Shown: piece by piece, positions 26,724-34,643 of the stretch
Layout of the letters: every line of letters begins with the position of its first letter
How positions within the stretch are numbered: the stretch's first letter is position 1
NCBI RefSeq assembly: GCF_003048375.1
Contig: NZ_CP021643.1
Coordinates: 55,794 to 119,793, forward strand
Direction: 5' to 3'
Length of the DNA: 64,000 nucleotides
Source: Campylobacter concisus
GTDB taxonomy: Bacteria > Campylobacterota > Campylobacteria > Campylobacterales > Campylobacteraceae
Program-made: the position numbers and the translations under genes
The notes under the pieces: generated by a model
What the model was told of the DNA's origin: nothing
What the model saw: only the letters and a program-made list of their open reading frames with translations
Database searches by the model: none

Positions 26724-27173
26724 TTATTGGAAAATAAGTTTCCAGAAATCTGTTACAAATATTCTCCAACCAGCTGAGAATTCTGTTTGCCCTGCAAAAA
26801 CAAGACCAAAAATGCCATACAGAATGAACATAATAATAATTCCAGCAATGAACGCTGCAACTATCTTAGCGTAGCGTGAGGCTTTCGGTTCCGTCTGGCC
26901 CCCTGCTTGTTCGTCCTTTTGCTCAAGATAGTCTTTTACCTTGTAAGCAATACCTATGGCAATGGCGAATGGTAGGATACCAAATACCCATTTCCACCCC
27001 TTAATTGCGTTCACGAAGGTCGTTCTGCCTTCTTCGCCAGCTGTGTTAAGCTCTTTTAAGCCCTCTCCAGCATCTGCAAGCGCATTTGGTGCAAAAACGC
27101 ATAGCATTAAAACTGCAAAACCAAACATAAAAAAATTATTATTACGTTTGATAAACGAACTGATTTTTCCCAT
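26724..27173 (-). CDS. Pilin-like protein (VirB2/TraA class candidate)
   Basis: 149 residues with a long basic N-terminus and signal sequence ending near NALA. The mature protein has two hydrophobic helices (about 60-78 and 107-130) separated by a charged loop. VirB2/TraA pilins and IcmD-like proteins have this signal plus two-helix topology, though most are a little shorter. It has the best Shine-Dalgarno of the region (AGGAGG) and is followed by a terminator hairpin, as expected for an abundant subunit at the head of the operon. Confidence 0.55.
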   Translation of the reverse strand: MGKISSFIKRNNNFFMFGFAVLMLCVFAPNALADAGEGLKELNTAGEEGRTTFVNAIKGWKWVFGILPFAIAIGIAYKVKDYLEQKDEQAGGQTEPKASRYAKIVAAFIAGIIIMFILYGIFGLVFAGQTEFSAGWRIFVTDFWKLIFQ

Positions 27174-27336
27174 TTTTCCTCCTAGTTTGAGTTTAAATCG
27201 GCGCCATTATAACACAAAATGTTTAAAAGATATAGAAAAAACATTTTTTTAACTTTTATTTTAATTTTTTCGTTTTTTAATTTTAAAAATGCTACAATCG
27301 CTCCCAAAGATTAAATTTCAAAACGAGAGTTGGACA
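27174..27336. promoter_or_regulatory. Divergent promoters of the two secretion operons
   Basis: On the minus strand AGGAGG (27179-27184) and a TATAAT box (27206-27211, preceded by TTTTGTG) drive the pilin operon. On the plus strand an extended -10 TGCTACAAT (box 27293-27298) lies 39 bases before the ATG at 27337. Both secretion operons thus start from one 163-base region. Confidence 0.65.
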
Positions 27337-28275
27337 ATGGCAAAAGGTAATATAGATAAAATTGACTTCAGTGGAATGAGCGAAGGCATAGAGATATCTG
27401 CCCCTAAAAAGAAAAAGAAAAAAGGCGGAAAAACACTATGGATAGTGATTATTGCTGTTATTGCATTTGGTATCTTTGCACAAATGAAATTAAATTCAGT
27501 GGAAGAAAATCAAGAGCAAGAGCAAAAACCACAACAAGCACAACAAACTCCACAAACCCAAGAAAAAGCTTCTTCTGATGAACTACCAGTTAAAAAAAGT
27601 AGCACTGAAGCTAATGAAACTGGGATTTCAAAGAACATACCAGAGGACTATCCTAAAAATGAGATCAACGATAAATCTTCTAGTGATGGGCAAGAAGCTC
27701 TTGATAAGCAAAAAGAGCAAATAGTAGCAAATATTCAAAAAGATATGGGTAACAATAGCTCTAGCGCTAGCAGTGAAAAAGATCTTAGTCAAGACGAGCT
27801 TAGTTGGAAACGTAGAACCGCATCTTTTTTTAACAATGAACAAGAAATGCAGTTTATCTTGGACGCTGAAGTGCCTTCGGTGATTGCTAATAATTTCAAA
27901 CAAGAAGCGCAAAACCAATATAGGATAGCTGGCACTGATGCAAAAATTTCTAACATCTCTTTTACTATCCCTAAGAACAAAAGCGACTTCTTGTCTATAA
28001 AGTTTATAGTAGAAAGCATAGGCACACCAGTAACATATAGAATAGAGAAATTCTACCCATTTAGTAAATATGCAAAATTAAATTTCTTTGATGACGCAGT
28101 GGTAAAAACTGTTAAAGGTGAAGAGATCATTGTTGTAGAAGGCGAAAATTTATACCCATATATTAAGATTAAAAAGATTGGCAAAGATGCACAAGGTGTT
28201 TTTGCAATACTAGAAATAAATCAGAGCAAATTTAATGCTGAGAGCTTTACATACGAATATCGTCCAGGAAACTAA
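27337..28275 (+). CDS. Single-span protein with long charged linker (bitopic secretion component)
   Basis: 312 residues starting at MAKGNIDK. The earlier ATG at 27289 overlaps the promoter and is unlikely. A Lys-rich cytoplasmic segment precedes one membrane helix (about 36-53). A Gln/Glu/Ser-rich linker of about 90 residues leads to a C-terminal periplasmic domain of about 150 residues. This plan is shared by VirB10-like, IcmG/DotF-like and TraP-like proteins. I cannot choose among them. First gene of the plus-strand operon. Confidence 0.55.
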   Translation: MAKGNIDKIDFSGMSEGIEISAPKKKKKKGGKTLWIVIIAVIAFGIFAQMKLNSVEENQEQEQKPQQAQQTPQTQEKASSDELPVKKSSTEANETGISKNIPEDYPKNEINDKSSSDGQEALDKQKEQIVANIQKDMGNNSSSASSEKDLSQDELSWKRRTASFFNNEQEMQFILDAEVPSVIANNFKQEAQNQYRIAGTDAKISNISFTIPKNKSDFLSIKFIVESIGTPVTYRIEKFYPFSKYAKLNFFDDAVVKTVKGEEIIVVEGENLYPYIKIKKIGKDAQGVFAILEINQSKFNAESFTYEYRPGN

Positions 28276-28277
28276 AA

Positions 28278-29015
28278 ATGCAATTAGATGTAATAAATAC
28301 CCCCATAATATTTACAGCTTTAATCGCGGGCTTAATCTCTATGGTTATCTTGCTTTACCCAGTTGTTGCGTATATAAAAGAGTTTGGCAAGATAAACCAA
28401 ACTGGTAAGAGCTATATAGAGATTTTTTCAAAAGTCTTTGGTATTCAGTTTTCGCTTTTGCTATTTATTACGGCATTTGCTTGGTTGGTAAATGTGTCTG
28501 TTGGCACAAAAGCCCCACTAGCCAATTATAGTATTAAATATGGCACCGCCCTATTTTATGGTTACTTTAACCCAGCAAATGGTTCTTTTTCTGAACCAGT
28601 TGTTCAAAATGGTAGTGGCTTTTGGACAATATGGGGGAAACTTGGCGATAAGGGTGTCAATACATATAATAATCTTGCAAACAATACAACATCCACTGGA
28701 CAGACAAAAGTAGTCGCGGCCAGTATTGTGATCATTAATATGATGACTGTTGTTATATGGGTAGCCCTATTTATCTATCCGCCATTTTGTCTTCTCTTGC
28801 CAGTATTTATGATGATGCGGCAATCCCAACAGGGTAAGACATGGAATTATGCTGAAAAGGCGTGGTTTTGTATTGTCTTTATAGTGGGCATGGTTCTTTT
28901 GGGTTGGCTACATAGCAAAATTGCTTCATTATTCGTTGTTTTACAACTAGAAAATGGCTCATTTGATTTCTGGAAGCAAATGCAGTCTATCTGGTCTGGC
29001 ATATTCAAAAATTAG
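28278..29015 (+). CDS. Polytopic membrane protein, secretion-associated
   Basis: 245 residues with hydrophobic helices near 10-32, 52-72, 142-185 and 195-217. The large loop between the second and third contains aromatic-rich sequence (FYGYFNPANGSF). It begins 3 bases after the previous stop. VirB6-like inner-membrane proteins have this topology, but no motif confirms it. Confidence 0.5.
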   Translation: MQLDVINTPIIFTALIAGLISMVILLYPVVAYIKEFGKINQTGKSYIEIFSKVFGIQFSLLLFITAFAWLVNVSVGTKAPLANYSIKYGTALFYGYFNPANGSFSEPVVQNGSGFWTIWGKLGDKGVNTYNNLANNTTSTGQTKVVAASIVIINMMTVVIWVALFIYPPFCLLLPVFMMMRQSQQGKTWNYAEKAWFCIVFIVGMVLLGWLHSKIASLFVVLQLENGSFDFWKQMQSIWSGIFKN

Positions 29016-29024
29016 GATTTCGCT

Positions 29025-29429
29025 ATGCAAGAAAACAATAAAAATACCAGCGATGTGGTAGAAAATTTTTTATACAATATACAGCTAAATAGAAAGGTTA
29101 GCTTTTTTCAGTATATTTTATCCTTTAAGATCATGATCATAATGCTAGTGTCTGCTCTGATAATTTTTATATTTGGCGAACAAGTAGTATTGTATGTCTT
29201 GCTTGGAGCTTACGGTCTTATCTACTGGTTATATAGGCAAGATAAACTAAATTTCATATTTAAAATTTCAAAAGAAGCTGATAAAACTATTTTTAGTTTT
29301 CTTTCAAAAAATACCAAGCGAGTATATAAAGAACACAAGCATATTTTAATGTTAGATGCTCTTTTCTCAGAGTTATTTTTTGCAGAGAAAGAGCCTAAAA
29401 AGAAAAAAGACAAAAGGGTTAAAAAATGA
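29025..29429 (+). CDS. Small membrane protein, secretion-associated
   Basis: 134 residues with two close hydrophobic helices (about 31-67) and a strongly basic C-terminus (EPKKKKDKRVKK) expected on the cytoplasmic side. TraL/VirB3-like proteins have a similar hairpin near the N-terminus. Overlaps the next gene by 4 bases. Confidence 0.5.
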   Translation: MQENNKNTSDVVENFLYNIQLNRKVSFFQYILSFKIMIIMLVSALIIFIFGEQVVLYVLLGAYGLIYWLYRQDKLNFIFKISKEADKTIFSFLSKNTKRVYKEHKHILMLDALFSELFFAEKEPKKKKDKRVKK

Positions 29430-29755
29430 AAAAGGCACTTATTATTTTATGCGGAGCTGCCATTTGTAGCAGTCTATATGCCAAAGATGTTACTGACCCA
29501 AAAGGGAGAAGTTACAGAGATCCTAAACTATCGTTATTTGATAACACCATCGTATCTCGTAATATGTTGGGTATTTTAGCCATCACGCAAGGAACTGCAA
29601 CCAGAACTGAGCCAGATCTACTTTTTAAGCAAAAAGAAGCTGCTTTTTATCAAAAACAAACCAATGATGCGACAAAGACACTAGATTTTCAACTTCTTAA
29701 TAATAGTTTAAAAATACTCAACGCTGAACAAAAAATATTTGATGTAAAAAAATAA
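29426..29755 (+). CDS. Small secreted protein
   Basis: 109 residues with a signal peptide ending at LYA and a polar helical mature part without Cys. It overlaps the upstream stop codon, so it belongs to the same operon. Function unknown; size would suit a minor pilus or mating-pair factor. Confidence 0.5.
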   Translation: MKKALIILCGAAICSSLYAKDVTDPKGRSYRDPKLSLFDNTIVSRNMLGILAITQGTATRTEPDLLFKQKEAAFYQKQTNDATKTLDFQLLNNSLKILNAEQKIFDVKK

Positions 29756-29839
29756 AATTTTGCATAACAAAATGTATTGAAAAATGCTTTTTTAAATGTT
29801 AGAATTTTTTTAAAACCACCTAAAAGGACAAGAAAAAAG

Positions 29840-30646
29840 ATGAAAAAAGAGATATTACTAGGCAGTCTGCTTGCATTTGGCACTTGTGCATTTGCAATAG
29901 ATGAGAACAATATAAGCAAAGAGATAGATGCTTTAAATATTGCCAACAAAACAGAATTTAAAAAGAATTTCACAAAACTCTTAAAGGAGTTTCCAGACAA
30001 TGTTAATCTTGGAAATTTCACTCAACTAAAAAATGCTGGCACTATATTGCTTACCGTTACAACAGCCGATGGAACAAATATACCAGCATTTGTAGCACAA
30101 GATGGCAAGATGATTAATGGTCTTGGTGCATTATTTGTTGCTGATGACGAAACAAGCTTAGAGATCAAAGACTATATCGTAGAAGTAACAAAAAACAACA
30201 AAAAGGAAAATCTTGAAGATGAGGCTGCAAATGCCAAGTTAGAAAAGGTAGTCGGTGCTATCCCAGAAGAATATGTGCTTGAATTTAACCACAAAGATAG
30301 CAAGCAATATGCCATTGTTTTAACTGATCCAGAATGTCCGTTTTGCAGAAGACATCTAGCTTATGAATTGCCTGAGCTAGTAAAACAGATGAATGTAAAA
30401 GTCTATTTTACGCCAGTTCATCCAGACTCGTCATTTGTAAAATCTATGCTGATACTAAGCGAGGGACGTGGAAAAAGTAATGATGAAAAATTAAAAATCA
30501 TGAATAAATACTATGATGAAAATGCTAAGGTGAGTGCCGAGCAAGAAAAGATTGATATTTCAAAACTAAAAGTTTATAGGGATGTGATCTTGACTGAAAG
30601 CGGTATCCGTGGAGTGCCTCACACTTCTGTTTATGATAAAAAATAA
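29840..30646 (+). CDS. DsbC/DsbG-like thiol-disulfide isomerase
   Basis: 268 residues starting at MKKEILLG with a signal peptide to CAFA. An N-terminal dimerisation-type domain and linker helix lead to a thioredoxin fold with the active site DPECPFCRRH (near residues 159-168) and a cis-proline loop RGVPHT near the end. DsbC/G proteins correct disulfides in the periplasm. F-type conjugation operons often encode one (TrbB/DsbC) for Cys-rich mating-pair proteins, and Cys-rich exported proteins are encoded nearby. The thioredoxin domain ends soon after the cis-Pro, shorter than in E. coli DsbC. Confidence 0.8.
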   Translation: MKKEILLGSLLAFGTCAFAIDENNISKEIDALNIANKTEFKKNFTKLLKEFPDNVNLGNFTQLKNAGTILLTVTTADGTNIPAFVAQDGKMINGLGALFVADDETSLEIKDYIVEVTKNNKKENLEDEAANAKLEKVVGAIPEEYVLEFNHKDSKQYAIVLTDPECPFCRRHLAYELPELVKQMNVKVYFTPVHPDSSFVKSMLILSEGRGKSNDEKLKIMNKYYDENAKVSAEQEKIDISKLKVYRDVILTESGIRGVPHTSVYDKK

Positions 30647-30663
30647 GAGTTAAGGAGAATAAG

Positions 30664-31239
30664 ATGAGCGATAATATTTTTGCCAACATGGATTGGGGTG
30701 ATGGACTTGATAACGACTACGATGAAGTAGAGCATAATTGGGATCTATACAAACAAAAATATGGACTTAAAGGTTATTGCCCCGTCTATTTAGATAACTT
30801 AGAATACAACTGGGAGCTTGCTAAGCTCCAGTGGGATAAAAATAAGACCAAGAGCGAGATTGTCACCAGAGAGTATGAAGGTGTCTTTATCGTCTATGAT
30901 AACCCTGATGGCGATTTTTTAAAGAACATAGATCGAGCAAAAAAAGAATTCCCTACTCGTAAATTTATACTAAAAACTTGGGATGACAAAAAATATTACT
31001 TTGTGGATCTTGATGCAGAAGGCGATGAAATTTTACAGACAAACTTTGAAGGATATGGTGAAAAGAATACTCTTATTCAGTTACTGCTGTTTCATAAATA
31101 CATAGAGAAACTACCTGATTGGGAGAAATATAAACGTGTAAAATATATGCAACAGCTTGAATATTATGCTATGCAGTCACAAAGCGTTCCTTTTGGAGAA
31201 TACTTGGAGGCTGATGAAGAGCCTGAGCAGGTAGATTAA
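30664..31239 (+). CDS. Hypothetical acidic cytoplasmic protein
   Basis: 191 residues, Asp/Glu/Trp/Tyr-rich, with no signal or membrane segment. AAGGAG precedes the ATG. Two tryptophan-asparagine motifs (EHNWDLYKQKYG, EYNWELAKLQW) form an imperfect internal repeat. Its stop overlaps the next start (TAATG). Family unknown. Confidence 0.55.
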   Translation: MSDNIFANMDWGDGLDNDYDEVEHNWDLYKQKYGLKGYCPVYLDNLEYNWELAKLQWDKNKTKSEIVTREYEGVFIVYDNPDGDFLKNIDRAKKEFPTRKFILKTWDDKKYYFVDLDAEGDEILQTNFEGYGEKNTLIQLLLFHKYIEKLPDWEKYKRVKYMQQLEYYAMQSQSVPFGEYLEADEEPEQVD

Positions 31240-31934
31240 TGCAAGATATTGAGCCATATTCATATATTGAAAGCATAATAAAAAAGATTAATTCGCCCCA
31301 GGCAATAGAAGATGCTTACAATAGCACAATCAAAAGCTCTGATAACCCTGATGTAATAGACGGCAATGAGGTAAGAGAAGCTATTGCTATAAAGCGATTT
31401 TTACAAAGTCGTCACATAGCAACGCTTATGGCCATTGATGTTTTTATGCGATCAATAGATAATAAAACTGGCCACTCTAAGCCATTGTTTTTGCCAGCTG
31501 AGATAGTCAGCGTATTATATTTGCAATATGAATACTCTAAAATAATTTTAGATACCAAACGAACTGAAGAAATTTTTGGAGTTACTGAGGGAGATGATGT
31601 TTTTGAAAAGCATTTTAAGGACTTTGTGCTAAAAATACTGCGTGAAATTTCCTATACTACGAAGCCTGAAGATATTCAGTTCTTGATAAATTATCCATAC
31701 AATATAGATGATGTCTTTGAAGCAATGAATGAGAATGTGGATAGCATCAACTCCATATACATGCTAGATATTGCCTTAGATTTTTTAAAAAATAAATTTC
31801 GTGAAGCAAATGATGAGCAAGAGAAGAGAGAGATTGCAGAAAATATCAAAGAATTTGACTACTGCCTAAAGCAGCTCAAAGCCGACACTGCCCAAGTTGG
31901 TGATCTATTGAGTAAATTTAAGGCTAAACAATGA
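31239..31934 (+). CDS. Hypothetical helical cytoplasmic protein
   Basis: 231 residues, helical throughout and acidic, with no export or membrane features. Coupled by overlap to both neighbours (TAATG at its start, ATGA at its end). Possibly a cytoplasmic partner of the secretion operon. No family recognised. Confidence 0.5.
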   Translation: MQDIEPYSYIESIIKKINSPQAIEDAYNSTIKSSDNPDVIDGNEVREAIAIKRFLQSRHIATLMAIDVFMRSIDNKTGHSKPLFLPAEIVSVLYLQYEYSKIILDTKRTEEIFGVTEGDDVFEKHFKDFVLKILREISYTTKPEDIQFLINYPYNIDDVFEAMNENVDSINSIYMLDIALDFLKNKFREANDEQEKREIAENIKEFDYCLKQLKADTAQVGDLLSKFKAKQ

Positions 31935-32536
31935 TCAAGTGGCTATTGGGGCTATTTTTTGTTGCAACTCTCTTGTTTGGCAAAAATCCTGCTTTTGTCC
32001 AAGAGGTTTATAATCAAGCGCAATTTTTGGACTCCAAATTTAATATTGATAGAAAGATAATTCTAGCCTATGTCAAAACAGAAAGCGATTTTAACCCCTA
32101 CCCTATTCTTTTAAAAACAAGAAATACAGCTAGGGCTAAGCTGGCCTTTGATGGATTAAAAATAAAGTGCAAGGCCAATGAGCCATATTTGGCCATATAT
32201 CCAATTAATGTTGTTGAGGCTGAATTTGCATATGACATAATTCAAAACAACTATGATTTTTTACAAGTGTTAGACTACGATTTTGGCATTATGCAATTAA
32301 ATACCAGGACAATTAAGGGCTATGGAGCTAATGAAAAAGAGCTTTATTTGGACTACAAAAAGAATATGCTTTTTGGCGCTGATATCATACGTGGCTGCTA
32401 TACAATGCTAAAAAGCAAAACTCATATCTCAAATATCTTAGAGTGCTACAATAGAGGTGTTAGCATATCTCACTTAAACAGATCTCCTAGAACCTATTTG
32501 GCAAGATTTTTAGAAAATTACAAAAGTATAAAGTAG
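31931..32536 (+). CDS. Lytic transglycosylase (VirB1-like)
   Basis: 201 residues with a signal peptide (about 1-17). The SLT fold is marked by the catalytic Glu in KTESDFNP, DFGIMQLN and the C-terminal CYNRG. VirB1-class enzymes cleave peptidoglycan locally so that the secretion channel can be built. An insertion of about 45 residues lies between the catalytic Glu and GIMQLN, longer than in typical SLT domains. Last gene of the plus-strand secretion operon. Confidence 0.85.
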   Translation: MIKWLLGLFFVATLLFGKNPAFVQEVYNQAQFLDSKFNIDRKIILAYVKTESDFNPYPILLKTRNTARAKLAFDGLKIKCKANEPYLAIYPINVVEAEFAYDIIQNNYDFLQVLDYDFGIMQLNTRTIKGYGANEKELYLDYKKNMLFGADIIRGCYTMLKSKTHISNILECYNRGVSISHLNRSPRTYLARFLENYKSIK

Positions 32537-32582
32537 CCTATTTTATTAGCTTTTAAGTGCTTATAAAATACTATTGAAACGT

Positions 32583-32660
32583 TTCATTCCGATAAGGATG
32601 AATATAAGTTTTTTTCACTGTTGTAGGCATAGTGAGATCTTGGTCGGCCTCTCTATGCCT
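32583..32660. terminator. Two hairpins ending the secretion operon
   Basis: The first hairpin (TTCATTCC at 32583-32590 with GGATGAA at 32596-32602) is followed by a run of seven T, as in a Rho-independent terminator for the plus strand. The second is a longer stem, AGGCATAG (32625-32632) with CTATGCCT (32653-32660), extended inward by GAG/CTC. It lies just past the stop of the minus-strand gene. Confidence 0.6.
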
Positions 32661-32667
32661 CTTTCAA

Positions 32668-33027
32668 TCAATAACCGCCTGCTACGCAGTTTAAGCTATT
32701 TGCCTCTTCATCAAATATATATATTCTTCCATGATCGGAGTATTTGTGAGCATCTTCGATATGGTTATAAAAATACTCAATGGCTTCATTGAAATTTAGA
32801 CCTGCATAGCCATCACGATGGTCCCCTCTTAGGATAAGAAATTGACCAGTTTCATTAACATATAACGCTGTTGTGTCGCAACCATAATCTGAAACCGAAA
32901 ATCGTGAATTACTATATGAGATGTAAAATTCCTCTGCTTCATTACTAATAACATTATTATTAATTAGCCCCATTGCTTCTAGCTCATAACGTGGCAATGT
33001 TGCCATAACTCTATCTAAATCATTCAT
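32668..33027 (-). CDS. Hypothetical protein
   Basis: 119 residues, soluble and acidic, with 'LNFNEAIEYFYNHIEDAHKYSDHGRIYIFDE', typical of small plasmid or phage accessory proteins. It has AAAAAGGGG-type purines before its ATG. It may belong to the SMI1/KNR4-like immunity fold by general look, but I see no firm motif. Confidence 0.5.
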   Translation of the reverse strand: MNDLDRVMATLPRYELEAMGLINNNVISNEAEEFYISYSNSRFSVSDYGCDTTALYVNETGQFLILRGDHRDGYAGLNFNEAIEYFYNHIEDAHKYSDHGRIYIFDEEANSLNCVAGGY

Positions 33028-33099
33028 TATTTCCCCTTTTTACTTGTCTTTAAGTGTTTATATTGGATAATTCTTGTCCCCACACTGGGGGTGACATAT

Positions 33100-33127
33100 A
33101 GAAAAGAGCTGTGGTTGGCTCTTTTCT
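33100..33127 (-). terminator. Terminator hairpin
   Basis: A perfect 10-bp stem (AGAAAAGAGC at 33100-33109 with 33118-33127). It lies 10 bases past the stop of the minus-strand gene at 33138. Confidence 0.7.
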
Positions 33128-33137
33128 CTTATTTTTG

Positions 33138-33491
33138 CTAGTGCAGAAGATCTTTTATTTGTTTAAACAAAAATCCTTTTTTTACATACCATGTGTTGTC
33201 TATGAAATAATAGTGATTAATATCAGGATCTCTCCTGCATGTTTCATTAAATTTCTTTGTTTTTTTCACAACAAGATCATCTGAATTATCATCGTAATAG
33301 CAAAAACAATCATTTATGTCTTTACCAATTCTTTCAAGTGTTCCAAGCGAGATAAGCTCTCTCGCCTTTCTATACATTTTAAACCCAGAGGTAAGTATTT
33401 TACCCATCTTAACTACACCCTGATCTTCTTTGACTTCCACGCCACAAAAAACACCAGTTGGATTTTTTACCCAAATCATACAATTTTGCAT
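33138..33491 (-). CDS. Hypothetical protein
   Basis: 117 residues. Of two adjacent ATG codons the second is preferred because AGGAGG is 5 bases from it. A beta-rich N-terminus (GVFCGVEVKEDQGVVKMGK) is followed by a helical and aromatic C-terminus. Third gene of a small minus-strand group. Function unknown. Confidence 0.5.
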   Translation of the reverse strand: MQNCMIWVKNPTGVFCGVEVKEDQGVVKMGKILTSGFKMYRKARELISLGTLERIGKDINDCFCYYDDNSDDLVVKKTKKFNETCRRDPDINHYYFIDNTWYVKKGFLFKQIKDLLH

Positions 33492-33500
33492 CATATCCTC

Positions 33501-33860
33501 CTATGCTGCCTTTAAACAAACTTCATTGTAGAAGAAATTTACAAATCTATTCATCTTAGGGATGATAAATTTTGCAAAGTCGTTTTGTATATTCATGGCC
33601 TTTGCAGGATCACCTATTACATCAAAATATAAATGATCTATAAAATAGACCCTAATTTCATTAGCCAGCTTGGCCGCCTCGTCGCAAAGGGCCTCATCAG
33701 TCTTATAATCAGTGATTTTTAGCTGCTCTATATTATCAAGACACTCAGAAAATGCCTCAAAGTATCTTTTATTGATCTTATAAAGTTTTACCCCATCTAT
33801 CATTAATAAGGTATCCCTGATCTCAGTCAGATCAGAATATGTTTTGCTTTTAGTTCTCAT
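33501..33860 (-). CDS. Hypothetical protein
   Basis: 119 residues, helical, no signal peptide. Start supported by AAAGGAAAG. It lies 11 bases after a very small upstream gene and 9 bases before the next, so the three form one operon. No family recognised. Confidence 0.5.
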   Translation of the reverse strand: MRTKSKTYSDLTEIRDTLLMIDGVKLYKINKRYFEAFSECLDNIEQLKITDYKTDEALCDEAAKLANEIRVYFIDHLYFDVIGDPAKAMNIQNDFAKFIIPKMNRFVNFFYNEVCLKAA

Positions 33861-33871
33861 TTTCTTTCCTT

Positions 33872-34042
33872 TTATAAAACACCAAAAATGTTTAAAAATT
33901 TAATAAACGGATTTTTTGGCATCTTTGCTTTTGGCTCTAAATTTTGAGCTATTATTCTTTTTAGTTTTGTTGCCTGAGTAACAACTTTGCCTTTTGACTC
34001 CAGTTCGCTTATGCGTTTTTGATATTTTTCTAAGTCAGTCAT
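33872..34042 (-). CDS. Very small hypothetical protein (56 residues)
   Basis: A short frame beginning MTDLEKYQKR and ending NIFGVL. The N-terminal two thirds is a Lys-rich helix with a heptad-like pattern. The stop lies 11 bases before the start of the next operon gene. It is the first gene after a 560-base non-coding stretch. Confidence 0.45.
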   Translation of the reverse strand: MTDLEKYQKRISELESKGKVVTQATKLKRIIAQNLEPKAKMPKNPFIKFLNIFGVL

Positions 34043-34607
34043 TTTTTACCCATTTCTTAAACTTTTATTGCGATTGTAATATGTTTAAAATTAATAATAA
34101 CTTAAATTATCTACTATTTAAGATAAATATATGTTTTTTTGTAAAAAATAGTATAAATATAGGATTTTTTATTTAAATATATATAAATTATATTTGTTTT
34201 TATATTAAATAAAATAAAAAAACTATTAATTAAATAATAATAAATATAAAAACAATAACTTTATTTAAAATTATTATAATAATTTATATGTTTTAAACAT
34301 AATTAAATATATAAAATAAATAATTATATATTTATAAACTTATTAAATATTTTTATAAATTATTAAAAAATAAAATAAAATATAATTACTATAATTAAAA
34401 TAAGATATATATTAAATTATTTAAAAATATTGTTATAAACATAAATAAACATATAAAATATTAAAAGATGTGGTGGTGTATATTGGCAAGCAAAAAAAAG
34501 ATTTTTTTCAAATTTTTTTGGAAGGTCAAAACACGTCTGATTTAAAAAGAAAGTTTTTTTTGTGATCAGTAAGAATTAATTGGGATAATTTTATAAATAA
34601 TATAAAT
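34043..34607. other. Gene-free, extremely AT-rich stretch
   Basis: From about 34061 to 34465 almost every base is A or T; several 60-base lines contain only one to three G or C. No convincing gene, terminator or exact tandem repeat was seen. The last 130 bases carry more G and long A/T homopolymers. It could be a promoter zone for the gene at 34042, an unwinding region, a partition site or an origin of transfer. Sequence alone does not decide. Confidence 0.6.
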
Positions 34608-34610
34608 TAA

Positions 34611-34630
34611 GGATAGACCAATATCTATCC
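34611..34630 (-). terminator. Terminator after the 528-residue membrane protein
   Basis: GGATAGA (34611-34617) pairs with TCTATCC (34624-34630) around a 6-base loop. It is 13 bases past the minus-strand stop at 34644 and is followed on that strand by T-rich sequence. Confidence 0.6.
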
Positions 34631-34643
34631 CCTGCACTATTGT

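Noticed and set aside
33994..34176. Possible 60-residue plus-strand protein in the AT-rich region
   Set aside because: It is composed almost only of Phe, Ile, Asn, Leu and Lys codons expected from AT-rich DNA, has no ribosome site and overlaps the better-supported small gene on the minus strand.
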